A DNA stretch of 64,000 nucleotides from Methylobacterium iners (GTDB lineage Bacteria; Pseudomonadota; Alphaproteobacteria; Rhizobiales; Beijerinckiaceae), in NCBI RefSeq assembly GCF_022179305.1, contig NZ_BPQP01000032.1, positions 19,203 through 83,202 on the forward strand, given 5' to 3'. The position numbers and the translations under genes were made by a program. The first letter of the stretch is position 1. Every line of letters starts with the position of its first letter. Below, one piece after another: positions 1 through 8,161 of the stretch. Below the pieces are notes generated by a model. The model saw only the letters and a program-made list of their open reading frames with translations, did no database searches and was not told the DNA's origin.

Positions 1-907
1 CCATGGTGTCGGCGAGCTTGAAATGGGCGAAGCTCTCGTAGCCGAGGAGGCGCGCCCGTTCGGCCCTGAGCGCGATGATCTCGCGGATGATCGCGCGGTT
101 GTCGGTAGGGCCGCCGCCCTCGCCCCGGCGGATCCAGGCCTCGTAGGCCCGCTCGCGCAGGTCGCGTCGCGTCGAGAAGACGAGGAAGGGCTCGATGAGC
201 GAGCGCGACAGGGTGATGACGTGGCGGTGCTCGCCGCCGCGCGCCTCGGCGGCACTGGCGGCGGCCGCGCGCAGGAAGGGCGGCAGGCCGGCCAAGTCGT
301 CCTCGCCGTCGAGCGGCAGGACGAAGCTGCTCTCGTCGGCGAGCAGGTTCTGGCTGAAGCTGGTGCCGAGCTCGGCCAGGCGGCCGGCCATCGCCGCCAT
401 CCGCTCCTTCGCCTCGGGCGCGAGGTCGGCGCCCGCGCGCCGGAAGCGGGTGCGGTAGCGGTCGAGGACGCGCCGCTCCTCGTCGCCCAGCGCCTCGGCG
501 TTCGGATCGATGGCCGAGATCCGGGCCCAGAGCGCGGCGTTCAGGTAGATCGCGCTGCCGTGGCGGGCCAGCCGCGGCGTAATCGTCCGCTCGACGGCCT
601 GCAGCTCGGGATTCGTGTGGCTCCCGCTCAGATTGAAGAAGACCGAGGCCACGCGGTCGAGATCCTGTCCCGCCCGCTCCAGCGCCGCGACGGTGTTCGC
701 GAAGTCCGGCGTACGGGCGTCGCCGGCGATCGTCGCGATCTCCGCCTCGTGCGCGGCGATCGCCCGCTCGAAGGCGGGCAGGTAGTGCTCGGGACGGATC
801 CGCTCGAAGGGCGGCAGGCAGTACGGGGTCGCCCAGACCGCCTCCGCGAAGGGGCCGGCATCCGCGGCCGGGCCAGCCTGGATCTCGGGGGCTTGGTTTG
901 CGGTCAT
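1..907 (-). CDS. M3 family metallopeptidase (peptidyl-dipeptidase Dcp / oligopeptidase A type), N-terminal part
   Basis: The minus-strand frame is open from an ATG at 907 to the window edge, giving about 302 residues. It begins MTANQAPEIQ and contains the M3 N-terminal signature FERIRPEHYLPAFERAI followed by the long helical segment with SFSQNLLADES, typical of oligopeptidase A and Dcp. These zinc peptidases clear short peptides in the cytoplasm. The catalytic HEXXH lies in the C-terminal half, outside the window, so activity cannot be judged. No signal peptide is seen. Family assignment is firm; the choice between Dcp and oligopeptidase A is not. Confidence 0.85.
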   Translation of the reverse strand, partial: MTANQAPEIQAGPAADAGPFAEAVWATPYCLPPFERIRPEHYLPAFERAIAAHEAEIATIAGDARTPDFANTVAALERAGQDLDRVASVFFNLSGSHTNPELQAVERTITPRLARHGSAIYLNAALWARISAIDPNAEALGDEERRVLDRYRTRFRRAGADLAPEAKERMAAMAGRLAELGTSFSQNLLADESSFVLPLDGEDDLAGLPPFLRAAAASAAEARGGEHRHVITLSRSLIEPFLVFSTRRDLRERAYEAWIRRGEGGGPTDNRAIIREIIALRAERARLLGYESFAHFKLADTM

Positions 908-1054
908 GGTCGTCCTTCGCGCTTTCGGGTGCGTCGGACCGAAGGTAGGTGGCGATGCCGCTCGCGCAAAGCCGACCTTCGGACGCGGTGCCTGGATCGA
1001 ATGCGCATCGCGCCCGTTTGTGTCCCGTCGTCGAGGGATGGAAGCGGGAACAGC

Positions 1055-1834
1055 ATGGCTCTGCGTCGATCCCTCGCTATCGCGGCCATGCTCCTCGCGG
1101 GCGGGCTTGGTCCCATCGCGGCCGAGGAGCGTGCGGCCCCGCCGGTCCCGCTGCCGCCCGAGCGACCGCTGGAACTCAGCCCCGCGCCGCCCGACCCGCC
1201 GAAGCCCCCCGAGGCGACGGCCGCGGAGACGCCCCTGCCGCCGCAGCGCCCCGCCGAGTTCGCTCGGGAGCCGGCGCTCGCCCCGACGGTTCCGGCGGCG
1301 GACGACGCCGCTTGCCGCCGCCGCCTCGAACGGCTCGGCGCCACCTTCGAGCCCCTGCCGGCAATCGCCAACGGGCAATGCGGCGCGGCGCGGCCCCTGA
1401 AGGTGACGGCGCTCGCGGGGATCTCCCTGTCGACCCCTCTTACCCTGGTCTGCGGCGCGGCCGAGGCGCTGGCGCGCTGGGCGACGGAGGTTCAGGTCGC
1501 CGCAGAGCGCGACCTCGGGCAGCCCCTGGCGAGCCTCTCGATCGGCACCTCCTACGAGTGCCGCGGCCAGAACCACGATCCGGACGCGCGCCTGAGCGAG
1601 CACGCCTTCGCCAACGGCATCGACGTCATGGGCTACGGCTTCACGGGCCGCCTCGCCATCGGCGTGGGGAAGCTGCCGGCGGGGACGCCCGAGGCGACCT
1701 TCCAGGCTGCGGTCCGCGCCCGCGCCTGCAGCTTCTTCCGCACGGTGCTCGGCCCGGGCTCCGACGCCGCCCACGCCAACCACCTCCATCTCGACGAGCG
1801 CGAGCGGAACGCGGGCCATCGCCTCTGCCAGTAG
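1055..1834 (+). CDS. Extensin-family exported protein (extensin-like C-terminal domain)
   Basis: The protein has 259 residues. An N-terminal signal peptide (MALRRSLAIAAMLLAGG) is followed by a proline-rich stretch of about 60 residues and then a cysteine-containing extensin-like C-terminal domain with SEHAFANGIDV and HANHLHLD. The histidine and aspartate motifs resemble the metal-site fold of the DUF/extensin C family found in alphaproteobacteria, likely acting on the cell envelope. The frame stays open far upstream, but composition and the signal peptide place the start at 1055. The next gene, an L,D-transpeptidase, also acts at the wall. Confidence 0.8.
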   Translation: MALRRSLAIAAMLLAGGLGPIAAEERAAPPVPLPPERPLELSPAPPDPPKPPEATAAETPLPPQRPAEFAREPALAPTVPAADDAACRRRLERLGATFEPLPAIANGQCGAARPLKVTALAGISLSTPLTLVCGAAEALARWATEVQVAAERDLGQPLASLSIGTSYECRGQNHDPDARLSEHAFANGIDVMGYGFTGRLAIGVGKLPAGTPEATFQAAVRARACSFFRTVLGPGSDAAHANHLHLDERERNAGHRLCQ

Positions 1835-1907
1835 GCGGGGTCACGGAACGCAGGGGCGGCGTTCCGCCTTTACCGTGCGGGCGCTCCTGCCCCAGGAGGT
1901 TGTGGCG

Positions 1908-3194
1908 GTGACGATGCGTTCTCTCTTGCGGACCGGCCTTGCGGCCTTCCTGGCGGCCGGGATCGGCATCGTCGATGCCGCGGGGACGGCCAAGGCCGCC
2001 AAGAAGCGGGACGCCAAGGAGGCGAACGCCAAGGCCGAGCCGCTGACCAAGGACGCGATCAACGCGGCGACCTTCGATCCCCAGAAACCCGCCGAGAAGG
2101 CGGCCGGCAAGCGGCCGAGCCCCCTCCTCATCAAGGTCCAGGTGCTCCTCGACAGGGCCCGCTTCTCCCCCGGCGCCATCGACGGGCGCAACGGCGAGAA
2201 CCTCCAGGGCGCGCTCGCGGCCTTCGGGGAAGCGCAGGGGCTCCCGGCCGACAAGACCCTGACCAAGGAGGTATTCGAGAAGCTCCAGGCCACGAGCGCC
2301 GACCCGGTGGTCACCGAGTACACGCTCGCGGAGGCGGACGTCGCCGGTCCCTTCGTCGAGAAGATTCCCCCTAAGATGGAGCAGCAATCTGAGCTGGACG
2401 CGCTCGGCTACACGAATGCGCGGGAGATGCTGGCGGAGCGCTTCCACATGTCCCGCGACCTCCTCGGCGCTCTGAACGGCGGCGCCGACCTCGAGAAGGC
2501 CGGCACGGTGATCCTCGTCGCGGCGGTGCCCGCGCTGGAGCGCGGCAAGCCCAAGGACGACAGGCCCAGAGATGCCAAGGCAAAGGACGCCAAGGCTGGG
2601 GACGGCAAGGGCAAGGAGGCCAGAACCCGCGAGGCCAGGGCTAAGGATGCTGACGCCAAGACCTCCGATGCCAAGACCTCCGACGTCAAGAATGGGGATG
2701 CGAAGAACGCGGAAGGTCAGACCGCCGACGCCAAGTCTGCCGAGCCGAAGGCGGCCGGTGAGGATGCCGCGCGGGCCAAGGTCGTCCGGATCGAGGTCGA
2801 CAAGGAGACCCGCCAGGTCCGCGCCTTCGACAAGGAAGGCCGTCTCCAGGCCTTCTATCCCGCCTCGATCGGCAGCGATGAGAAGCCGGCGCCCTCAGGG
2901 ACCGCCAAGGTCGAGCGCGTGGCCTACGACCCCACCTACACCTACGATCCGAAATACGCCTTCAAAGGCGTGAAGGCGAAGGAGAAGTTCACGATCAAGC
3001 CCGGGCCGAACAATCCGGTCGGGCTCGTCTGGATCGACCTTTCCATCCCCTCCTACGGCATCCACGGCACGCCCGAGCCGGAGAAGGTCGGCAAGACCGA
3101 GTCCCACGGCTGCATCCGGCTGACCAACTGGGACGCTCGCGACCTCGCCTCCCGGATCGAGCGCGGCGCGACGGTGGAGTTCAAGGACAGGTAG
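1908..3194 (+). CDS. L,D-transpeptidase (YkuD domain) with peptidoglycan-binding domain
   Basis: This exported enzyme is about 428 residues long and is predicted to make 3-3 cross-links or anchor proteins to peptidoglycan. A signal segment is followed by a PG_binding_1-like region (SPLLIKVQVLLDRARFSPG), a LysM-like part, a long Lys/Ala/Asp-rich linker (residues about 215-295) and a C-terminal YkuD domain with the catalytic motif SHGCIRLTNWDA. An AGGAGG at 1894-1899 sits 8 bases from GTG 1908, which is why I prefer that start; ATG 1914 is the alternative. Its 3' end overlaps the convergent permease gene by 14 bases. Confidence 0.88.
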   Translation: MTMRSLLRTGLAAFLAAGIGIVDAAGTAKAAKKRDAKEANAKAEPLTKDAINAATFDPQKPAEKAAGKRPSPLLIKVQVLLDRARFSPGAIDGRNGENLQGALAAFGEAQGLPADKTLTKEVFEKLQATSADPVVTEYTLAEADVAGPFVEKIPPKMEQQSELDALGYTNAREMLAERFHMSRDLLGALNGGADLEKAGTVILVAAVPALERGKPKDDRPRDAKAKDAKAGDGKGKEARTREARAKDADAKTSDAKTSDVKNGDAKNAEGQTADAKSAEPKAAGEDAARAKVVRIEVDKETRQVRAFDKEGRLQAFYPASIGSDEKPAPSGTAKVERVAYDPTYTYDPKYAFKGVKAKEKFTIKPGPNNPVGLVWIDLSIPSYGIHGTPEPEKVGKTESHGCIRLTNWDARDLASRIERGATVEFKDR

Positions 3195-3939
3195 CCCCCC
3201 TCCCGGCCGGGATGTTCCAGCGGCGAAGGCGCGACGCGGCCGCCAGCAGGGCCGCGTCGCAGAGGAGGGCCAGGGCCGCCGTCGCGGCGGCGCCCTGCAG
3301 CATCGGCACGAGGTTCTGGTTCTGGAGCCCGGCGACGATCGGCGTCCCAAGGGTGGAGGCGCCGGCCAGGCCGCCGACGGCCGTCGTCGCGACGGCGAGC
3401 ACCAGGGCGGTCCGGAAGGTATCGAGGATGATCCCGGCGGCGAGCGGCAGCTCGACCTGCAGGAGGACCTGCCGCGGGCTCAGGCCGATGGCGATTGCGG
3501 CCTGCCGCGCCTCCGGCGAGACCGCCTCGATGGCGCCGACCGTGCCCCGCAGCATCGGCATGATGCTGTAGGCAACGAGGGCCAGCACCGTCGGCGGACC
3601 GCCGAAGCCGAGCACCGGCAGCGCCAGCGCCACCATCACGACCGGCGGGACCGCCTGAGCCGCCGCGGCCGCGCCGTCGATCCCAGCGCGCAAGGGTGCG
3701 GCGAAGTCCCGGGTCGCGAGGATGCCGAGGCCGATCCCCATGAGCGCGACGAGCGCCAGCCCGATCCCCGCAAGGGCGAGGTGGTTGAGGCCGAGCTCGA
3801 GGAGGCGGTCGAGGGGGAGCGCCCGGCGCGGCTCCGCACCCAGGGTGACGGCGAGCCGCCGCGCGACCTCGGGATGGCTCCCCAGGGCGAGGGCGAACCC
3901 GGCCAGCGCCGGCCCGAGGATGGTGCGCCGGGGGGTCAT
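3181..3939 (-). CDS. Osmoprotectant ABC transporter permease, YehW/OpuCB type
   Basis: The 252-residue hydrophobic protein has about six membrane segments and the binding-protein-dependent transport EAA loop (EARQAAIAIGLSPRQ). It would form half of the channel importing glycine betaine-like or other osmoprotectants. ATG 3939 overlaps the upstream stop as ATGA and is preceded by GGAG at a spacing of 9, so I prefer it to ATG 3948. It is the last gene of a three-gene operon. No ATPase gene follows: the next gene is the convergent L,D-transpeptidase. Confidence 0.8.
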   Translation of the reverse strand: MTPRRTILGPALAGFALALGSHPEVARRLAVTLGAEPRRALPLDRLLELGLNHLALAGIGLALVALMGIGLGILATRDFAAPLRAGIDGAAAAAQAVPPVVMVALALPVLGFGGPPTVLALVAYSIMPMLRGTVGAIEAVSPEARQAAIAIGLSPRQVLLQVELPLAAGIILDTFRTALVLAVATTAVGGLAGASTLGTPIVAGLQNQNLVPMLQGAAATAALALLCDAALLAAASRLRRWNIPAGRGATCP

Positions 3940-5096
3940 GCCGGCCATCTCCGCCGCGCACCGGCCTCGGCGACACCCAGAGCCTGGTCTGCCGCGAAGG
4001 AGAGCAGCACGATGGGGATCGCGCCGAGCAGGATCAGGTCCGGCGCGAACTGCGCCATCCCGTCGAACACGACCTGGCCGAGGCCGCCTGCACCCACCAG
4101 CGCGCCGAGCGTCGCCAGGCCGAAGCTCTGGACCAGGGCGACGCGCAGGGCCCCGATCAGGATCGGCGCTCCGAGCGGCAATCGGATCCGCATCAGGATC
4201 TCGCGCGGGGTCAGCCCCATCGCCGTCGCCGCGTCGAGGACGGCCGGATCGGGCGCATCAAGGGCGGCCGTGAGACCCCGCCGGAGCGGGAGCAGGAGGT
4301 AGGCCGCGGTGCCGAGAAGGGCCGGCGCGGGCCCGAGCGCGCTGAAGCCCCAGTCCCGGAGCGTGGGTGCGGCGTTCAGGAGCCCCGAGATCAGGGCGAC
4401 TAGGCCGCCGAACAGGGCGATGGCCGGAACCACCTGGATGCCGCTGACCGCGAGATCGACCACTCCCCTGCCCCGCCGCGGGGCGGCGAGCAGGGCGGCG
4501 ACCAGGCCTGCCAGCAACACCGCGCCGAGAGAGAGCAGGAGATGCCTGCCGAGGGCGGCGCCGACGACCTCGCGCCGCGCTTCGTACTCGACCGCGAGCG
4601 AGAGTGCCGCGAGGCTGCCGGCCTGCCAGGCCAGGGTGCCGAGCACGGCGGATGCGCCCAGAACCGCAGGGCCGAGCCAGGGCAGACGGCTTGCCCGTAT
4701 CGCCAGGGCCAGGCTGGTGCCGAGCACGCCCACGGCGAGCCAGGCTCCGGAGCCGAGGCTCGCCCGCACCGCGGGCGGACGCCCGGCAATCAGTTCCGCG
4801 GCGCCCGCGCCGAGCGCCTGGACGAGGAGCGCCAGGGCGGTTGCGAGGAGCGCGACCGCGAGACCCGCGCCGGCGCGGCCCCTCACGGCGCCGAGTATGA
4901 GAAGGCCCCCCGCACCGAGCCCGGCGGCGGCGTCGATCGTCCAGCCCGGCAGGTCGGCGGCCGCGAATGGCAGGCCGACGACGAGGCGGTTCGCCGCGAT
5001 CCTGAGCACCGGCAGGCCGTAGAGCACCCCGACGAGGAGGGTCGCGCCGGAGAGGGAAGCCCCGATCGCCGCGGCCTGCGGCGTTCGCCCGTTCAA
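3936..5096 (-). CDS. Osmoprotectant ABC transporter permease, YehY type (extended N-terminus)
   Basis: I infer a TTG start at 5096, overlapping the preceding stop as TTGA, which gives 386 residues; E. coli YehY has a very similar length. The N-terminal half carries extra membrane spans before the standard permease domain with its EAA loop (DAATAMGLTPREILMR). The frame continues open upstream of 5096, but that part is the wrong frame of the binding-protein gene. It pairs with the YehW-type permease, and the two genes overlap by 4 bases, which suggests translational coupling. Confidence 0.78.
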   Translation of the reverse strand: MNGRTPQAAAIGASLSGATLLVGVLYGLPVLRIAANRLVVGLPFAAADLPGWTIDAAAGLGAGGLLILGAVRGRAGAGLAVALLATALALLVQALGAGAAELIAGRPPAVRASLGSGAWLAVGVLGTSLALAIRASRLPWLGPAVLGASAVLGTLAWQAGSLAALSLAVEYEARREVVGAALGRHLLLSLGAVLLAGLVAALLAAPRRGRGVVDLAVSGIQVVPAIALFGGLVALISGLLNAAPTLRDWGFSALGPAPALLGTAAYLLLPLRRGLTAALDAPDPAVLDAATAMGLTPREILMRIRLPLGAPILIGALRVALVQSFGLATLGALVGAGGLGQVVFDGMAQFAPDLILLGAIPIVLLSFAADQALGVAEAGARRRWPA

Positions 5097-6022
5097 CCGA
5101 GCAGCCCGCGTTCTGAAAGGTAGCGCCGCGCCACCGCCTCCGCGACCTCGCCCTCGACGGTGACCTGCGCGTTGAGGCCCCGCAGCGCCGCCGCGTCGAG
5201 GCCCGTGAAGATGGGCCTGAGGGCGGCCCGGATCCCCGGGTGGCGCTCCAGGACGGCCGCCCGGACGACCGGCGCGACCTCGTAGACGATCTGGGCGCCG
5301 CGCGGATCGCTCATCACGACGAGGTCGAGGGCCGAGAGCGCGCCGTCGGTGCCGTAGACCATCCCCGCATTGACCCCGCTGATGCCCTGCGCCGCGGCGC
5401 GCGCCGTCACCGCCGTGTCGCCGCCGGGCAGGCTGACGATGCGGCCGCGGGGCAGGTAAAAGTCGTAGGCGGCCTCGAACGAGGGCAAGGCGGCCGGGCT
5501 CTCGACGAACTCGGTGGAGGCGGCGAGCCGGATCAGCCCCCGCCGGACCGCGCCCGCGAAATCCTCCATGGTCCGGATGTTCTCGTCTCGCGCGAGCCTC
5601 CCGTTCACCGCGACGAGCCAGGTGTTGTTGGCCGGCGCCCGATCGAGCCAGGCGAGGCCCCGCTCCGCATCGCGGGTCCGAATCTTGTCGAAGGCCGCCT
5701 GCGGCACCTTCCAGGCCGGGTCGGTCTCGGTACCGGTGAAGAAGGCGCCGTTGCCGGTGTATTCCGGGTAGACGTCGACCGCCCCGGCGAGCAGCGCCGA
5801 TCGCACGATCAGGGTCGGCCCCAGTCCGAGCTTGCGCGTGACGGCGAGCCCGAGATGCTCCAGCGCCAGGGCGATCATCGCCCCGCACAGCGCCCCTTCG
5901 GTATCGTTCTTCGAAGCGACCACCAGGGCTGCGGCGTGGGCCCCCGAGGATCGCAGGGCCGGGAGCGTCGCCAGACCGGCGAGCACGCCGCGCCGGCTCG
6001 GACGCCGCGAGCCTTTTCCCAT
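5093..6022 (-). CDS. Osmoprotectant-type periplasmic binding protein (OsmF/YehZ, OpuAC family)
   Basis: The 309-residue exported protein starts with a Tat-like or Sec signal (SRRGVLAGLATLPAL). The mature part has OpuAC-family motifs, including DVYPEYTGNGAFF and a cluster of aromatic residues usual in quaternary-amine binding. It is first in the operon with two permeases. ATG 6022 gives a clean signal peptide; ATG 6040 would add six residues and lies inside a 14-bp palindrome. The ligand is inferred from the family and may not be glycine betaine. Confidence 0.82.
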   Translation of the reverse strand: MGKGSRRPSRRGVLAGLATLPALRSSGAHAAALVVASKNDTEGALCGAMIALALEHLGLAVTRKLGLGPTLIVRSALLAGAVDVYPEYTGNGAFFTGTETDPAWKVPQAAFDKIRTRDAERGLAWLDRAPANNTWLVAVNGRLARDENIRTMEDFAGAVRRGLIRLAASTEFVESPAALPSFEAAYDFYLPRGRIVSLPGGDTAVTARAAAQGISGVNAGMVYGTDGALSALDLVVMSDPRGAQIVYEVAPVVRAAVLERHPGIRAALRPIFTGLDAAALRGLNAQVTVEGEVAEAVARRYLSERGLLG

Positions 6023-6027
6023 TAACA

Positions 6028-6041
6028 AATGATATATCATT
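6028..6041. promoter_or_regulatory. 14-bp perfect palindrome at the start of the binding-protein operon
   Basis: AATGATATATCATT is a perfect inverted repeat in an AT-rich patch between two divergent genes. It ends 5 bases before the ATG at 6022 and contains the alternative ATG at 6040. Nearby, TATTG-CT-CAATA (6063-6074) is a second inverted repeat. The position suits an operator or an unusual translation-initiation region; no known regulator site is recognised. Confidence 0.4.
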
Positions 6042-6243
6042 CCGGCGGCTTTGTCGGGAATGTATTGCTCAATAACATCGTGCCGTAGGAAGTGATGCCG
6101 TCGGCCAACGCGGGTGCTTGACACACCGCTTCGGACGGGCGACGGGTCGCTTCGTACCTGAACTGTTCCCCTCGTTCGGACCGATGGAGGCGCCCCGCGC
6201 GGCGCTGCTGTTGCCGGGCCGGGTTCTTCGCAAAACGAGATCG

Positions 6244-6684
6244 ATGGAGACGCGTTCCGGCAACGGGACGCCCCCCGAGGGAAGATTCCGCGGCGTGAGT
6301 GCTGAACCGAACGACGATCTCCTGAACGGCACCCGCGTCCTCGTCGTCGAGGACGAGGCGGCCATCTCGATGCTGCTCGAGGACATGCTCCTCGATTTCG
6401 GTTGTACCGTCGTCGGGCCGGCGGCCCGGCTCGCGACCGCGCTCGAGATGGCCGAGGGCGAGGCCTTCGAGATCGCGATCCTCGACGTGAACGTCGCGGG
6501 CGAGCCGATCTACCCGGTGGCCGAGGCGATCGCCAAGCGCGACCTGCCGCTGGTGTTCTCCACGGGCTATGGCGGCGCCGGCATCCGCGAGCCGTTTCGC
6601 GATCGCCCCGTGGTCCAGAAGCCGTTCAGCCAGGCGGATCTCAAGCGCACGCTGATCTCCGCGATGAAGGCCGCGCGGGGCTAG
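6244..6684 (+). CDS. Single-domain response regulator (FATGUY-like receiver)
   Basis: The 146-residue protein is a stand-alone receiver domain without an output domain. It has the acidic cluster E36-D37-E38, phosphoacceptor D81 (AILDVNV), T107 in VFSTGYGG and K126 in VQKPF. The FxTGY pattern resembles the FATGUY receivers of alphaproteobacteria that feed the general stress response in Sphingomonas (SdrG); that link is by motif only. ATG 6244 is a reasonable start, and GTG 6295 with GAGGGA upstream is an alternative. It is divergent from the osmoprotectant operon and ends 6 bases from convergent yraN. Confidence 0.78.
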   Translation: METRSGNGTPPEGRFRGVSAEPNDDLLNGTRVLVVEDEAAISMLLEDMLLDFGCTVVGPAARLATALEMAEGEAFEIAILDVNVAGEPIYPVAEAIAKRDLPLVFSTGYGGAGIREPFRDRPVVQKPFSQADLKRTLISAMKAARG

Positions 6685-6689
6685 GGTCT

Positions 6690-7082
6690 TCACAGACCCT
6701 CCAGCGGGAAGGCATCGACGAGGTGCACCGGCCAAGTCCGGCTCCCGACGAAGACCGCATCCGCGCGAAGGATCAGCCCGGCATGGCGCGGGCGGCGCGC
6801 GATCCAGGCGCGGGCGGCCCGTGAGAAGCGGGCGCGCTTGCGAGCGTCGATCGCCCCGAAGGCATCCCCGAGGACGGCGCGGGCCTTGACCTCGACGAAG
6901 ACCAGGGTCGCGCCCCGGCGCACGACCAGGTCGATCTCACCGCCGGCCGCAACGTAGCGGCGGGCCAGGGGCCGGTAGCCCTTCAACATGAGCGCGACCA
7001 GCGCCAGGGTCTCGGCCGAGCGGCCGCGCAGGTAGGTGGCGCGGCGGCGCGACGCGGCCGCATCGACCTTAGACGCCCGCAT
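6690..7082 (-). CDS. yraN: YraN family (UPF0102) putative endonuclease-fold protein
   Basis: The 130-residue basic protein has the UPF0102 restriction-endonuclease-like core: [11 protein letters not shown] followed by LVFVEVKAR, the D...ExK arrangement of this fold. Its cellular role is not established. The start at 7082 overlaps the rsmI stop by 14 bases, so the two are co-transcribed. The rsmI/yraN/lpoA-like neighbourhood is the classical context for this family. Confidence 0.88.
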   Translation of the reverse strand: MRASKVDAAASRRRATYLRGRSAETLALVALMLKGYRPLARRYVAAGGEIDLVVRRGATLVFVEVKARAVLGDAFGAIDARKRARFSRAARAWIARRPRHAGLILRADAVFVGSRTWPVHLVDAFPLEGL

Positions 7083-8037
7083 CGTCGCGCCGCGCGAGCA
7101 CAAGGGCGCGGGCATAGACCGTCCGGCGCGGCTGGCCGGTCTCGTCGGCGACGAGGGACGCCGCGTCCTTGATCGAGTGGCGCGCCAACGCCGCGGTGAG
7201 CGCCGCGTCGAGCCCAGCGTCGGCCTCCTCGCTCGCCTCCGCCTCGGGTGCCGCTCCGATCACCACCACGACCTCGCCCTTCGGCGCGCCCTCCTCCGCG
7301 AAGGTTTCGGCCAGCGCGCCGAGCGTGTCGCGCCGGATCGTCTCGAACAGTTTGGTGAGTTCCCGCGCCACCGCCGCCGGACGGCCCGCGCCCAGCACCT
7401 CGACGGCGTCGGCGAGCATCTCCGGCAGGCGGTGGGGGGATTCGAACAGGACGAGGGTGCCGGGCACGCCGGCGAGCACGCCGAGCCGCCCCCGGCGCGG
7501 CCCCGACTTCGCCGGCAGGAAGCCCTCGAAGAAGAAGCGATCGGTCGGCAGCCCGGCCGCCACGATGGCGGTCATCACCGCCGAGGGGCCGGGGATCGGG
7601 GTCACGGCGATGCCGGCCTCGATCGCCGCCTGGACCAGCTTGAAGCCGGGATCGGATACCAGCGGCGTGCCGGCATCCGAGACCAGAGCCAGCGCCTCGC
7701 CGGATAGCATCCGCGCCACCATCCGCTCCCGGACGGCGGCGTTCGAGTGCTCGTGATAGGCCACCAGCGGCGTCGTGATTCCGTAATGCATCAGGAGCGT
7801 GCGGGTGACGCGGGTGTCCTCCGCGAGCACCGTGTCGGCGGCGGCGAGCGTCGCCAGGGCCCGGAAGGACACGTCGCGCAGGTTGCCGATCGGGGTCGCC
7901 ACGACGTGAAGGCCCGGCGACAGCGGCTCCGCCTCCGCGGCGAGGCCGAAGGCCGTGAAGGTCGCCGGTGGCTTGCCCGCGGCCGGCGGCGGCCCCTCTC
8001 TGCGGCGGCGGCTCCTGTTGTCGATTCGTTGGCTCAT
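7069..8037 (-). CDS. rsmI: 16S rRNA (cytidine(1402)-2'-O)-methyltransferase RsmI
   Basis: The 322-residue protein has the tetrapyrrole-methylase fold used by RsmI, with [23 protein letters not shown] and [12 protein letters not shown]. RsmI methylates the ribose of C1402 of 16S rRNA using S-adenosylmethionine. ATG 8037 gives MSQRID and leaves a 124-bp region to the divergent lipoprotein gene. The C-terminal extension after about residue 270 contains the usual helical RsmI tail. Confidence 0.93.
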   Translation of the reverse strand: MSQRIDNRSRRRREGPPPAAGKPPATFTAFGLAAEAEPLSPGLHVVATPIGNLRDVSFRALATLAAADTVLAEDTRVTRTLLMHYGITTPLVAYHEHSNAAVRERMVARMLSGEALALVSDAGTPLVSDPGFKLVQAAIEAGIAVTPIPGPSAVMTAIVAAGLPTDRFFFEGFLPAKSGPRRGRLGVLAGVPGTLVLFESPHRLPEMLADAVEVLGAGRPAAVARELTKLFETIRRDTLGALAETFAEEGAPKGEVVVVIGAAPEAEASEEADAGLDAALTAALARHSIKDAASLVADETGQPRRTVYARALVLARRDDAGV

Positions 8038-8161
8038 GGCGCGAACCTTGGCATGGCGTCGCCGGCCCGCGAAAGATTTGCGCGGGGCAAACGGCACATT
8101 TACTGTTTGCCGCGAACCTCAAATTAGGGTTTCGCCGGTCGCGACAGAGGTCTTTTCCGAG

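Noticed and set aside
23-1054. Long in-frame extension before the extensin gene
   Set aside because: It runs antisense to the M3 peptidase, and the signal peptide at 1055 marks the real start.
5097-5888. Apparent N-terminal extension of the YehY permease
   Set aside because: It lies in another frame of the binding-protein gene; the overlap TTGA start gives the family length.
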